From Stenopsyche tienmushanensis (lineage: Eukaryota > Arthropoda > Insecta > Trichoptera > Stenopsychidae): DNA of 64,000 nt. The translations under genes and the position numbers were made by a program. The stretch covers positions 248,001 to 312,000 of the forward strand of contig WACJ01000314.1 in the NCBI GenBank assembly GCA_008973525.1, read 5' to 3'. Under the pieces are notes generated by a model that saw nothing but the letters and a program-made list of their open reading frames with translations, had not been told where the DNA came from and did no database searches. The number at the start of each line of letters is the position of its first letter. Positions within the stretch are counted from its first letter, which is position 1. Positions 22,395-34,865 of the stretch are shown in pieces.

Positions 22395-23922
22395 AATGCT
22401 ATTTCTCTCCAGAAAATGTCTGGAATTTTAAATTTATCGTTTAGGCGTCAAGCTCGGGGTCCGTAATGAATATTTTTTCTGTTAATACTTGGATAATGAC
22501 CTCACTCCTGAACAATACATAAGGTGCTATATGAACACCGATTAAGATTAAAGAAACAAAACTCTTCAGAGCGATAATGATGATGCTTGTATTTCAACTA
22601 CCAAAACAAACGCCTGGTCTCATATCTTAATTACTTTGTTAAAATAACCGAACAATGGAGTTTAAGAAAACTTGTTACAAGAGACAGATATCATAACGAG
22701 TATAAGATTGTGAAAAAGAATCCTGGGTGATAAGAGCGATACTCATAGCTTAATGACTAAAACATTAAATCGGATAGAAAAGAGGCGAGGAAAGCACATG
22801 GAGTCAGTTTGAAGTTTGTCTAAAAATTGTCTTTTTTCAATTTCTATACCATTGGTGGATTTATCTGCGGGCGCAGAAGCCTCAAAGCCCTAGGGAGCGT
22901 CAAAAAATGCTTGATTTACCGCATAATTCAAAAGGATCTAAGGAATTGCTCAAAGAATATGTTCATCCTTTTCACGATTTCACTTTTATGCGGCATATTA
23001 GAATTCGTGGTCGAAATAATAACCTTCAATTGAAAAACAAGATTTTTCTCTGTCCTGATGCCGCGTAATGGTTAAATCATAATAGGGAACTGCGCTTTTT
23101 ATTTAATTTTCCGGGAGTTCACGATTTAATTGAATTTTACCACATACGCTAAATTTATCAGTCTTTGTTCATTTTAAAATGCTGTAAAAATTATCTATTG
23201 GAGTTTTTCAGATTTACGCGAGTCATGTTAATCCTTGAAAATGAACCCGATAGGCGGGGTCGAAATATCAGATTAAGGTTTATTTTTTAAGTGTAATTTT
23301 GCCTGTAAACAAACCAAAACGCGACCGAAAACCTGTTTATTACTAACGTTATAAGTAATTAAAAATCATCCCTCAAACATATATAGTTATTTTTTTATTG
23401 GCCTGGCATTGGCTTACGTACAAATTACATTTCGCTTTGAGGAAGTCCCGCCCCGTTGCTTTTACGAACGCCTTTGTGCGCAGCCCTTCAAAGTCAATCC
23501 CCACCAGCTTCCCTACAAAATATCAATAAAACATTAACCCTTAGAAGTGCTTGAAACCTTGAGAATGTCAGATCTTAGTATGCGAGTTTCTGACATAATT
23601 CAGATCATTTTATTCCTTATTTTATATAATTATAAGCAATCTATATTAATAATACTGTCGAATTTACTCTTTATTTATTGATGATTCATTAGTTATGAAT
23701 TTATAATTTATTTATAGATATTTCTTTCTAGAAAATGTCAGAGATCATTAAAATCTTAGATACTATTGGCGTACAAACTTCATTTGCCGCTATCATGTGT
23801 TAATTTCGAGTACATTTCGAATCCGAAAACCTCTGCTTCGTGATCGTCGCAAATAAACTCAATTATTAAAGATCACAATGTTTTAATTGTTACCCTCTTT
23901 TTGAGGATTCCTCCTTCTCGCC
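22395..23922. other. AT-rich sequence without recognisable gene
   Basis: No known domain on either strand. The short frame 22827-23033 shows no motif. Confidence 0.5.
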
Positions 23923-24087
23923 GTTGTCGCATGAGCAGTCGGATATAAAGAGCCCCCCTCCACGGAGGTAAAATTAAGGATTCCGTCGTATGTTGCGAGT
24001 CCGTGTCGAGACTGCGGAGTCCCGTCGATATTTAACGGCGGGCGTCCCCGTCCCTCTCATCGAGGCCTTTCAGTCTAAGATGTGAGG
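23923..24087 (+). repeat. GC-rich dispersed repeat, copy 2 (other copy 9380-9546)
   Basis: Same order of blocks as copy 1: GTTGTCG, CCACGGAGGTAAAATTAAGG, TCCGTCGTATGTTGCGAGTC, CGTCGATATTTAACGGCGGG. Sequence outside these limits does not match. Confidence 0.7.
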
Positions 24088-24331
24088 AAAAAAAATCACA
24101 AAATGGCGATTGTTTATGAAAAAAAGTCTTGTCTTTATTGGCCTTATTTTTTCAGTTTTAATTTTTTTAAAAATAGTTAAAAATTAATTTTTGACACAAA
24201 TCTAGTAGGAATAATAGAGGGTTATATAGAAAAGGTTCGTACCTAATTTGAAGTAAATCAGTTAATTAGAACTTGAGATATCATGTCAACCGTGATGAAA
24301 AAGTAATTTCTAGAAAAACGAAAATGATATC

Positions 24332-24420
24332 CAGAGCCATAATTAGAGCGTGGCAAAGCAGGCGCCTGCCACGGGCGCAACTGGGTTTGGGGCGCAAAAC
24401 GCAGGATACCGACCTGATTG
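24332..24420 (+). mobile_element. hAT-like 5' terminus
   Basis: CAGAGCCATAATTAGAGCGTGG followed by GGCGCCTGCCACGGGCGCAA resembles the terminus at 20089 (CAGAGCCGTAACTAAGG ... GCGCCCGTGGCAAA). Both look like starts of a hAT family. No 3' partner or coding region was identified. Confidence 0.4.
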
Positions 24421-25029
24421 AGAGAGTTGAACGTAGTTTTTATTTTACTTGACCATTCTACTCTAAATGAATTAACGCGTTAATTGACATAGCAGTAATA
24501 TGGAGTCATTTTCGGTATCTTGCATGGGGTTCCTCTGCGTCTTCGTTTGCATATAATACTTGCTTATTGCGCCAGATAAATCTGCATATATAATATAAGA
24601 AAAATAGAACAGGATCCTTTGTCACAATATAAAGGTTGAAAATAAGTAATTCTCATTACTCTGAAAAATTGACTCGAGGTCGATAGCGCCACTGGATAGA
24701 TAATCGATATTATTGATTCAAAACAATATAAAACAATAATTTGTTAGCGGTGATCCAATTTTACTAATAATCAGTGTTTCAGATGAGGCGCACAAAATTT
24801 TTAAGTGTCAACCCGATTGGTATTTTTTGGACACCAGAAATAAAGTCTTTCTCGTTGTATCATCTCCTTTCATTACTTCGTCAGCACCAACACCATCTGG
24901 GATTATGTCCCTTGGCCAGTGTTCCCCTCGGCCAGTGCGCCCCTGTCTCATTTTCGTCCATACGAAAAATACACGAGAAACACTAATAAGTGAGTAAATG
25001 TAAATTATGTCAATATTAGATGTATAGCG

Positions 25030-25664
25030 TGCGTGTTCATTCTCTCAAACCGTAATGTAACCGGACGGATGGGATGAGGTGGACGGATATCGAACAGAAA
25101 TACTGCCCTTTCAATATTTTTGTTATTGACACTCACGAAGGTACAACTTCCAGTATTCACCCTCGAAACTGTCATTAATTTAGTCTTCTCATAATTGATT
25201 GACATACCGAAGGTAGCAGCAGCTCCGTCGACAGACGTAAGCGCCGCTAAACCTTCCGACCTCGATGTCGTCTGCAAAGGCAAGATACATTATATCTTCG
25301 TTCCATGAATGTGCGTGTCCCAATCTGCCAGCTTCCGTCATAATTGCTTCTAACGCTCCAAGAAGTTCCTCCACGATGGGAGACAGTCACCCGATGAGAG
25401 TTCTTGTAAATAATTTATATGACATGTTTAAAAGGGATATGCCCCTATAGTTAGAGCACAGCAGCACATTCCCCTTCTTATGGATGGGGCATATTAGGGT
25501 CGTCCTCCACTCAGAAGGCATGACCTCGCCCTGCCATATTACCAAAACGAGACCGTATAACCTCATGAGCAGAGGGCGTCCTCCCCATTTCAAGAGCTCC
25601 GCCGGGATACCGTCCATCCCCGCGGCCTTCTTTCCCCTCCAACGAAGATTCTTAGAGCTGTCAG
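25030..25664 (-). pseudogene. Non-LTR reverse transcriptase fragment fused to hAT
   Basis: Minus-strand frames read KAAGMDGIPAELLKWGG, GEVMPSEWRTTLICPIHKKG, CSNYRGISLLNMSYKLFTRT and then, after frameshifts, SWNEDIMYLAFADDIEV and MSINYEKTKLMTVSR. These are RT palm/finger blocks of non-LTR elements with the catalytic pair in FADD (codons near 25267-25272). The segment between SYKLFTRTL and the FADD block is largely deleted. Its upstream side joins hAT sequence (VGAEYPIIADSSKN) with no linker, so one 100-codon frame spans both elements. Confidence 0.85.
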
Positions 25665-26790
25665 CTATAATAGGATATTCAGCACCCACTTTTCGCCAAA
25701 ATGTACAGAGGTCATAATTTTGAAATTACACTTCTCTGAAAGTGCTATTCTACTTTGGCTGACACATCTTGGTCTTTAAACATTTCCTCATCAGTAGAAA
25801 ATGGTCCTAATATCCACGAATTGAACTGAATATACTGCAGATAAATGGTGAATCATAGAATTTTCAAACGTGATTTTTTCAGATTTGACATTTACTAATT
25901 GCTCACACAATTGTGTAAACATCGATATATCGTCAACTTAAACTCTGCGTTAGTAAAGTTCCAGTCTATGCAGAAAACTTGCAATTTATCCTATTTCCTT
26001 GTTATCAGATTGTTAATTTTACTGAAAAATCAGCAAGATACATCAGCATTTTGATGAATGATTTAACTTTTATTTTTGAGTACAATTTTATTTCTTTTTG
26101 TGTTCTCTGGTTTTCGAGAAACATAGAGCTCATAAACCCTGTATAAAATTCTCCCTCTCGATAGCCAGGGTACCTCTTTTTAAGCTTTTTAACAGCCAAA
26201 TCGTACCGTGCAGTGATAAAACAAAACTTGAGGAGCAATTGTTTCACGACCATCCCATCATGGAAGGCGCCCGTCTGTACAAACGTCAACTAGCTTTGAC
26301 CAGTTCAGTCCTTTTTCCACAAATTGCTGTTTTGGCGTTTTGAATATGTCTTCACCGCGAGAAGTGCTGGGAAGACTTGCAGAACAAGAATTCCTCCTTT
26401 ACACGGTCATCTTTAATGTACCGAATTTATTCCAGTAATCGCGAACACGAAGCTACATCGGTTGTTTTCTCCAATGGCAGCGCAAACATAGAACTTTCTT
26501 TAGTTTCAGAAATAGTGGTTGCCAAAATATATCATTACTAAACTCTAAAATACGACTTTGAATTGTTCTATTGGAGAATGATATTTGATTAATCTTAGCC
26601 GCGCGTTGCTCACCAATAACGAAAGACACAAACAAGGTTTCATGAGATCCTTTCCTATAGTTTGCCGTTTTTTGTTAATAGCAATGAAATAAGCAATTTC
26701 TGTAATCATGTCTGTATTTTTTTTAACTTTACACAATTTATCACCTGCAGCTTGTTCATTATTATCCGAAAAATGTAAACATTTCATAAA
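25665..26790 (-). pseudogene. Buster-type hAT transposase remnant
   Basis: On the minus strand: AYFIAINKKRQTIGKDLMKP and SFSNRTIQSRILEFSNDI (26450-26787), FVQTGAFHDGMVV (near 26280), ENQRTQKEIKLYSKIKVKSF (near 26100), then a decayed version of the 3720-4262 copy ending VGAEYPIIADSSKN. Block order is that of SCAND3/ZBED-like transposases. The catalytic core between about 26300 and 26450 is deleted and several stops intervene. No terminal repeats were found. Confidence 0.75.
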
Positions 26791-27568
26791 TATTTGAAAC
26801 CGTCGCGTGGCATTGTGTTAGAATATATAGACCATTTCCCAACCAGTTATGATTATTCACACTATAGATATTTAGAATTATTGTTTACTTTTTATCTATT
26901 AAAAATTAATAATTTATATTTTTGAATAAATTTGATATTTTTGACAATTTCTGTTTGTGCCAACCCTGACGAAATATTTCGAATATATCCAAGGAAAAAT
27001 ATTTACAGTTTTCGATGTTTTTGATGTTAAAAAATGATTCTTAACGTCACTCTTAAAACATCGAAATGAATTTCCCTTTTATTTAGGGAATAGGGATAGG
27101 CGCGCACGACAAATAACAGGTTAATATTTGACAGTTAACTGGTTAATTCATAAAACGCAAGGAGCTAATAAAAAAAATCTATTTTTTTAATTTTTATATG
27201 CTCCTGTCTATATGGTAATTAAGGCAAAATTAAAAAGTTATTACAAGCTGGAAAAAAGTAAATAAAAATAGAAATGGGGAAATTTGGAAAGATTTTAAGC
27301 GCGAAGTGATTTAATTTTTCATACTGGCAGCATTGTGAGATTCCGCCTTAAGACAGTTGGGAGTGAAAATGTATGTTTACGCGGAGTGAACGGATCTGAT
27401 TCCACCTCCAAGTTAATCATCCAGAAAAGACGAAATTTGTGTTTGATTCTATTCTTTTTTGCACCTACGCCCACTGTTATAAATTATACTGTAAATTTAT
27501 GTATTCAAATCGTAATGAGTGAGTGCTCGATATAGATTTTAAGGTTATATTTTTTTGTAGATAACGAA
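26791..27568. other. Upstream region of eIF4A3
   Basis: AT-rich, no other gene recognised. Immediately before the start codon TTTTTTTGTAG|ATAACGAA (27553-27566) matches a 3' splice site, suggesting a 5'-UTR intron; a candidate donor is not certain. No clear TATA box was identified. Confidence 0.4.
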
Positions 27569-28813
27569 ATGTCACGTCCGGAACCACGGGGGCCGGTGGA
27601 GCTACGAGAGCTACGGGAGCCTCGAAAAGCTCCCACTGAAGACTTATCGCACGTCGAGTTTGATACCAGCGAAGATGTCGAAGTCACTCCCATGTTCGAT
27701 GGGATGGGTCTTCGCGAGGAATTGCTGCGTGGTATATACGCCTACGGCTTTGAAAAGCCTTCTGCCATCCAACAGCGCAGCATTAAGCCGATCGTTAAAG
27801 GAAGAGACGTCATCGCTCAAGCTCAATCTGGCACGGGCAAAACGGCTACCTTTTCAATTGCCGTCCTTCAATCGCTCAACACTACAGTCCGTGAAACGCA
27901 AGTCCTCTGTTTATCGCCCACACGTGAACTTGCCACTCAAATTCAAAAGGTCATTCTTTCCCTGGGCGACTTTATGAATGTTCAATGTCATGCATGCATC
28001 GGTGGCACCAATCTGGGAGAAGATATTCGCAAATTAGATTACGGTCAGCACGTCGTCTCCGGAACGCCGGGAAGAGTGTTCGACATGATTCGCCGTCGCG
28101 TATTACGAACCAGAGCACTCAAAATGCTGGTCCTCGACGAAGCCGATGAAATGCTAAACAAAGGTTTCAAAGAACAAATTTACGATGTATATCGCTATCT
28201 GCCACCAGCTACACAGGTCGTTTTGATTTCCGCCACTTTGCCGCATGAAATACTTGAAATGACTTCGAAATTCATGACAGATCCGATAAGAATACTGGTG
28301 AAGCGCGATGAATTGACCTTGGAGGGCTTGAAACAATTTTTCGTCGCCGTTGAGCGCGAAGAATGGAAATTTGATACCCTCTGCGACTTATACGACACGT
28401 TGACCATAACCCAAGCGGTAATATTTTGCAATACAAAGCGCAAAGTCGATTGGTTGACTGAGAAAATGCGGGAGGCCAATTTTACCGTGAGCTCGATGCA
28501 CGGAGATATGCCGCAGAAGGAGCGCGATAACATAATGAAAGAATTTCGCAGCGGACAAAGTCGTGTCCTCATTTCAACGGACGTTTGGGCTCGCGGCATT
28601 GATGTGCAGCAAGTGTCACTGGTAATAAATTACGATCTGCCTAATAATCGTGAGTTATATATTCACAGAATTGGCAGGTCTGGTAGATTTGGCAGGAAAG
28701 GTGTCGCTATTAATTTTGTGAAATCCGACGACATAAGGATTCTCAGAGACATTGAACAGTATTATTCGACGCAGATCGATGAAATGCCAATGAACGTTGC
28801 CGATTTGGTATAA
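27569..28813 (+). CDS. eIF4A3: Eukaryotic initiation factor 4A-III (exon-junction-complex DEAD-box RNA helicase)
   Basis: A 414-residue intact frame, close to the 411 of the human protein. eIF4A3 is the ATP-dependent RNA clamp of the nuclear exon junction complex, bound by MAGO-Y14 and acting in mRNA localisation and nonsense-mediated decay. All helicase motifs are present: Q motif [10 protein letters not shown] (60-69), I AQSGTGKT (85-92), Ia PTRELA (117-122), Ib TPGR (166-169), DEAD (190-193), SAT (221-223), IFCNTKR (285-291), [10 protein letters not shown], and [13 protein letters not shown] (366-378). [17 protein letters not shown] and [20 protein letters not shown] are characteristic of eIF4A3 rather than eIF4A1/2. 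The ATG gives the expected N-terminus. The coding region is uninterrupted; a 3' splice-like site just upstream argues against a processed retrocopy, and no poly(A) tract follows the stop. Neighbours are transposon remnants. Confidence 0.97.
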   Translation: MSRPEPRGPVELRELREPRKAPTEDLSHVEFDTSEDVEVTPMFDGMGLREELLRGIYAYGFEKPSAIQQRSIKPIVKGRDVIAQAQSGTGKTATFSIAVLQSLNTTVRETQVLCLSPTRELATQIQKVILSLGDFMNVQCHACIGGTNLGEDIRKLDYGQHVVSGTPGRVFDMIRRRVLRTRALKMLVLDEADEMLNKGFKEQIYDVYRYLPPATQVVLISATLPHEILEMTSKFMTDPIRILVKRDELTLEGLKQFFVAVEREEWKFDTLCDLYDTLTITQAVIFCNTKRKVDWLTEKMREANFTVSSMHGDMPQKERDNIMKEFRSGQSRVLISTDVWARGIDVQQVSLVINYDLPNNRELYIHRIGRSGRFGRKGVAINFVKSDDIRILRDIEQYYSTQIDEMPMNVADLV

Positions 28814-29650
28814 GGTATAGCTTTCAATGCTTAAGAATTCTTTATAAAATCTTACATATAAATTATAAACCTTTATCTTTTCTCTCTTTCCTTCAATTGC
28901 AAATCATTAATGAATTTAATTATTTATGTATTTGTATTTTATAAACAGCTGCAAATGCGTGTTTGACTAATAGTTTATGAAGATTGTAATTATTTTATTT
29001 TGCTAATTTTTATACAATACATGTCTTAAATCCTAAAACTGGCAGCCGCACATGGTATTATTAAATTATTTATTATCTTTTATATATGCATTATCACCTT
29101 TTAGTTCAATTGGTATCATAACACGTGTCACCTTATGCTGTTCATGCCTTACTGATTTGTGGAGTTTATTTGTTGGTGCACTGTGTTGCTGTTTTTTAAA
29201 CCATGATTTTTAACTTCTTTAGATAAACTGCATTTTATTTAGAATTATTATCAAAGTAAGTGAATTTTATTATTGTTGCTCAGCTCAGAACATGTAATTT
29301 GCGAATTTTGATCATTATTTAACAATGTATATTGTAGTTGTATTTTTTATTCAAGCGTTGGCATAGTATTAAATATTTTGTTGTACTTAATTTATATCTT
29401 CCAATATTGTTCTTAATCATAGGTATTGCAAAAATGTTGTGCACATTGCTGTTTTGATTGTTATCTAAGGATTATTGACTTAAGAAAAAGCCTGAATGTA
29501 TTCAATGAAGCTATTAATAATATGATAAAACAATAATTGCTTTTAAGTGAAAATCTTTTCAGGTTTTATTAACATTTTTGATATATATTTTTCATTTTAT
29601 TGTAGAATTATTCAAAGTATACTTTCTAGATAATATACTCTGAATATGTA
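28814..29650 (+). other. 3' flank of eIF4A3, AT-rich
   Basis: No gene. I found no canonical AATAAA close to the stop; the first convincing ones are at 31351 and 31390, so the transcript may end far downstream or use a variant signal. Confidence 0.4.
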
Positions 29651-29745
29651 CCTGTAGGTAGTCCCCTGGTTAAGTGGTTGGACTCGTTACTCAATCATTT
29701 TAGGTTCGAATCCTACAGGAGGTGTGGCTGATAACCACCTTTTTA
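29651..29745 (+). repeat. tRNA-related SINE head with pol III A and B boxes
   Basis: A box TGGTTAAGTGG at 29668-29678 and a perfect B box GGTTCGAATCC at 29703-29713, 25 bases apart, followed by a T run at 29740-29744 that could terminate pol III. A D-stem (AGTC/GACT) forms, but the anticodon stem does not, and the acceptor pairing (CCTGTAG/CTACAGG) overlaps the T-arm. It is therefore a tRNA-derived SINE or tRNA relic rather than a working tRNA gene. Confidence 0.6.
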
Positions 29746-29841
29746 AAAACATATATATGTCATTAAAAACCATGTCAAAATGGTTCACAATAGTCCCATA
29801 AAAGGGATTGCCAAAAGCCATCTCAAAAAGAAATTACTTTG

Positions 29842-30071
29842 TTAACACATCTCCATTGGGAAGGCTATTTTTACTGTTTATGTAAACTGGTCGTTGTTAC
29901 CTTTTGTGTTGACTCCATTTTAACGGCAGAAAAGGTATAAATACTAGATATAATTTATAACGTTTCCGCCATCAAAGTGGTGTCAACGCAAAATGTAAAA
30001 ATACCTCTCTCGCCAATAATGACTAGTCTGCGAAAACGGTAAAAATACCCTACCCGATGGAGATGTGTTAA
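29842..30071. mobile_element. Palindromic MITE with long inverted repeats and TTAA ends
   Basis: TTAACACATCTCCATTGGGA at the left and its complement (TCGGG version) ending ATGGAGATGTGTTAA at the right match over 33 bp with three to four differences. The inverted repeat continues inward imperfectly to the centre, through GTTGACTCCA and TGGTGTCAAC, so the 230-bp element is nearly one large palindrome. Both ends are TTAA, the target duplication of piggyBac; the family itself is not established. Confidence 0.75.
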
Positions 30072-33000
30072 TAATATGCTATGTATTGTAGCGTGGAGTA
30101 AAAATACTCCAATGCCAAACTGCTATTGTCATAAATGTATTTTATAAGATGTGATGCGGTCATAAAGATATGAATAGGAAAAAGTTATCTGAGAAGACAT
30201 GTTCTTTGCTGTCTTGGAATTGATCTTGGGCGCACCATGAGTCTCATAGCATAAGACTCTCTGGACAAGGACCAACCCCATATCTTGAATATGACAGTCC
30301 AAGTCTACGATGTGTTTATTCAGTCAAGCCATTCTTATAAACTTTTAAAAGAGGATTCAATGACGCTCAACTAAACATACACATAGCAAATGATCTCATA
30401 ACATACATTTTTCTTTTTAATTGTTTATCAGTAAGGTTGCGATTATTTCATTTTTAGTTCTTGGTAAATTAGTTAAAAAATAAACTATCATTCTCGATAT
30501 GATATAATTCATATAGCTGGCGGTAAATGGTTGTAATGCCTCTAAAACGAAAGCGAAACTGTTAGTAGCTTCTCATATCTCCCAAGAATTGTGTATTATA
30601 AATTATGATGCATTCCATAGTATGCTTCGAAATGCATTCTACTTGCGATTAATATTTATTATTTTTAAAGAGGGTTTGTAGGTGATATTTTGTAACATTT
30701 AGCAAGATCTTATTTAAATACATGAGAGCTATGCGAATTAGTTGTCATATTCTTTTTCTTTCTATAGTTTTATAAAATATTTTGCAAAGCACTGTGTATG
30801 ATTCTTAATAATGTAGCTTATCATTGAGTATATTGGAAATTTAATTTTGTAGTTATACTAGCAATTATGTTCTGCTGATCTGCGAATGATTTTTTTGGTA
30901 GTTAAATTGATCATGGTTTCAATTGTTAGGTATAGGTATAAAAACTTTTATTTTAACTCTTTCTCGCAACACTCATATGTAAATTTTAATTCACTATCAT
31001 AAAATCTTTTATAGTACTATGTGGTAAACTATTCTACACATTTTATTCAAATTATTTTGAAAAATGTCTGCTAGTTTTAAAGTTTTAAGCGTTTTAATGA
31101 ATGTAATCCTTTTTATTTTGCATTTCTTTGCGAACTTGACCTGTAACAGTAGCTAGCTTTGGCTTGACACCTGAATAATTTAATACAGATATTTTGCAAG
31201 TTAAAAAAATCTAATGTGAACAAATGAGGATATAATTTATACTTCTTGCTCATGCATTTCTTATATTATTCCATGGTTTGATTTGGCATTGTGTTCTTGT
31301 TATACTTACACCATCTTTTAAGTCATTTGAGTTATAATGGGATATGGATAAATAAAATATCTAGTTTATTTTTCCCATTTTTATTTTTCAATAAAACACA
31401 GAAAATACATTATCAAAGCTTGAAGATTTAATTGATTAAAAGCACATTAAAAAGTGATACAACAATAAGATTTTCGCACATAAGATACACAATATATTGG
31501 TTAAAAAGGAATGCAGCGTTTATATGAGTACAATTAAAACATCTACGATAGGTCGCAGCCCATCATTTAGACATGTAATTTTGAGCACAATATATGTTCA
31601 AACTCGCAATTAGCGTTTTAATAAAATAACGCCAATTTCGCTGCACTACACTGACATTTATAACACACAATCATGAATACATGCAATTTATATTAAACAC
31701 CAATACATCAATTTTAAAGACACAAATTTAATGAAAGTTGATTAGCTACTGAAAAAAATCAATGCAATTTGCAAATATATTAAAAGACGGATAACGCAGG
31801 TTTTAATTTATTGAATGGCAACAAGGGAAGGTAATAAAATAATTTTTCATAAAGTTTTTTTTATAAAAATAATTTGGGTTAACAATTTTAGTTTTAGATA
31901 TCAATAAACTCTGAATATAATTAAAATTTGTGAAAGATGAATTAGGGATTCTAAATTGGAATATAACTAAGAAACACATTTTTGGTGAATTTCGCATTGG
32001 TTTGATGAATGGGATGTAGGCCGGACTTAAGAGCCTGATCATCCGTGCTGTATGTGTTTAAATAAATTCAATTTATTCCTCTTTAAACTGAAAATAAATT
32101 TTACCAAAAAGAAATTTAGTATAATTTATATTGAATTGAAAGAAGTAAAAGATACTAATTTTATAATGTTCAACGCTGCCAGTTTTTTCTACAATAATAC
32201 TTTTTTCGTATCTAGTAAACTAAAACTAATTGGTAAGAGTGATTTCTCACATACCAATATTCAATCTATTTCAATGTGTACAGTGTTTGACTTATATCCT
32301 AACAATTTATATTAAATTATATGAAAATAAGTACTGCTGGACTAGGATCTTCTTTATAGGGAATATAAAACACTATCGGCTTTAAGTAGCTCATATGAAC
32401 CACGCCTTCCATTTTGTAATGGATTTCTTTATGTAAATGTGCTTTAATTGATAGTCCAGGCGTTCGCACTTATTTAGGCAGTATAAAGTCGATATTTAAT
32501 CCATTGTTTTGCCTATGAACTATTCAAGATAAATATATAGGCAATGCATACAGTATATGAAAAAAAAAAAATACATATATTAGTTAATATTATAAAAAAC
32601 ACACATGAATTTCAAGTAAGTAATACAAAATATTTTAGTAATGAATACAATTACATTGAAAGCGGGAACCATTTGACATGAAAGGGTCACATTGCAAATA
32701 CACATCGAAAACTCACATTAAAAACATTCATTTTAAAAACATTCATTTTAAAAACACCGAAAACACAAATTGATTAAATTTACTGCTGAGTTGATTTGAT
32801 ACAAGTGCTTAGATTAAAAGTTTGGGCATTCTAACAATTTGATGTAAGTAAAACTCCTTCCATTACTTTGAAGATTTCAGAGAAAATTTTGTATATGATG
32901 TAAACAGTATGAAACGTTAATTTATCGCTGCTGACATTGTTTATTGTATTACATTAGGTATTGTTGTAGATGTAACATTATTACATATTTAATACTAAAA

Positions 33001-34400
33001 CACATTGAATAATAAGAATGATTATATACGAATTTATATAGTTATGGATTAAAAAGAACATTGATATATTTATGATTAACAATAATATAAGTACAACGTA
33101 TAAGCTCCTACAATGTGTCACTGTTTTAAAAGATTACATATTTTATATATAGCATTCAAATTACGATTCATTTTAAATTTTCTTAAGAGACTAGTATTTC
33201 TCTCGGTGTATAATTACATTAATAAATACTTAATTAAATGCAGCTGTGGGTCATTTTCACTCGTAAACCTAATTTAACACTAATGCACTGCCCTTTTTTG
33301 GCGAACAGTTCAATTGATAAATCTAAAGAGAATGCATAATGGAATAAATTTAATATTAATATACCTAGGTTATATATTTATAAGAGCCAAGAATATATTT
33401 CAGTGTTGCATTGTTTTAACTACATGTTGGATAGTAATACTACAAAATTAATTTAAGTATTGTAATATATACATGTTTCTTTAAGTTTGAATTAAGCCTA
33501 AAATACAATATTACACATGTGGCCTATTGTAAGAAAATTGTATGTACATTTTACATATATTAATTGTAATTATATTATACATTTGACATTTACTGATCTC
33601 CAATTTCACAGCTTTATCTCCAATCGCTTTTAAAATTGTTAATATACAATAAATGTCATTATTTTTTTCCTATAATGATCAAATGATATATTTTACATTT
33701 TTACATATGTACACCAAAGTTGTTGAGTTGAGATTTTAATATTCAGATGGTATTCATTGTTATGCTTACAGACTAATATAAATTTAAATTTAAAATTGCA
33801 TTAAGGGCTCATTAAAACATGTAATATTTTTAGAGTTACATTTAACTAATTCTAATAAAATACAAAGTAAATTTTCGCTGCTATCTTAGTCTACTATAGT
33901 GTGCTTAGTATTTTTAAATGTATTTTTTATTTAACTATAGAGAAAATTAAATATATATCGCTCGTTAGCTGATATATTCTTAATCTAATGCTACAAAAAT
34001 TTAAGTTATAATTGCAAATTATTTGATGCAGGTTTGAAAGTTTGATTTCATTCATACCAAACCAACGTAACACCGCTACTGTAAGAGTAAAATATGTTGT
34101 TTTTTGTGTACCAATAATGAACTAATTATTAAGTCTACATTATCATCCATAATAAAATATCTACTACTATATTAAGGAGGTAACAGGAGGGTCGATAGTT
34201 TCACATTAAATATAATCGTGTATGAACTCGCTACTAATTGTATAAAAACATTTACTTAAATATTGAACAATACCACCGGTAGGTCATATTTGAGACGACA
34301 ATGCATGCAGAAATTTCAAGGGAATAAATTAGTTCATCAAAGTAGTATAACACAAAAATGGATTTATAATATTGCTGATAAGAAATAATAAAATAGATTA
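30072..34400. other. Long AT-rich stretch without recognisable gene
   Basis: No conserved protein on either strand. It contains closely spaced poly(A) signals for both strands around 31351-31395 and a small tandem of ATTCATTTTAAAAAC at about 32726-32755. It could be untranslated sequence of converging transcripts; this is inference. Confidence 0.4.
31351..31395. terminator. Bidirectional cluster of poly(A) signals
   Basis: AATAAA on the plus strand at 31351-31356 and 31390-31395, and its complement TTTATT (minus-strand AATAAA) at 31365-31370 and 31380-31385. Such an arrangement is common between converging genes; here eIF4A3 would arrive from the left and a possible minus-strand transcript from the right. 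Confidence 0.35.
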
Positions 34401-34865
34401 AATTTCATGAAATTAACTTTAAATTCTGGAATAAATAATTATAAAAATTATCGTGCCTATGTTGAACTGTTGGCGAGCATTGAAGACTGTTGTCGCAGCA
34501 AATCTTTCAGATCAAGTGCTCAAGATGAGAAAGCAATGACCAAGGCATCATCCCTCGATGTTTTGTATTGTAGGCCTGAGATTTGCAGCACTTAAAGGTT
34601 GTTGATGAAAGAGCACAAATTTATTAATTATTGAGGATGTGTCCTTATTTTTATAACAATGTTAAATCATTGGATATGATATATTTAATTGTTTGGTCAA
34701 AGATTAATCGATTTTAATGTTAATTATTAGTTTTTATAGCACTTGATGCGAAGACCTGTTTATGCTTGATGTATTCTGTGTGGACCATATCCAGTGGCTT
34801 GTTATTCACTACTATGGGTAGTCTTTAAAACACGTATATTTAAAAACTTAAATCTAATGTATCGA

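Noticed and set aside
27569..28813. eIF4A3 as processed retrocopy
   Set aside because: No poly(A) tail or target duplication seen, the frame is intact, and a splice acceptor precedes the ATG.
29651..29720. Functional tRNA gene
   Set aside because: The anticodon stem does not pair and acceptor and T-arm pairing conflict, although A and B boxes are good.
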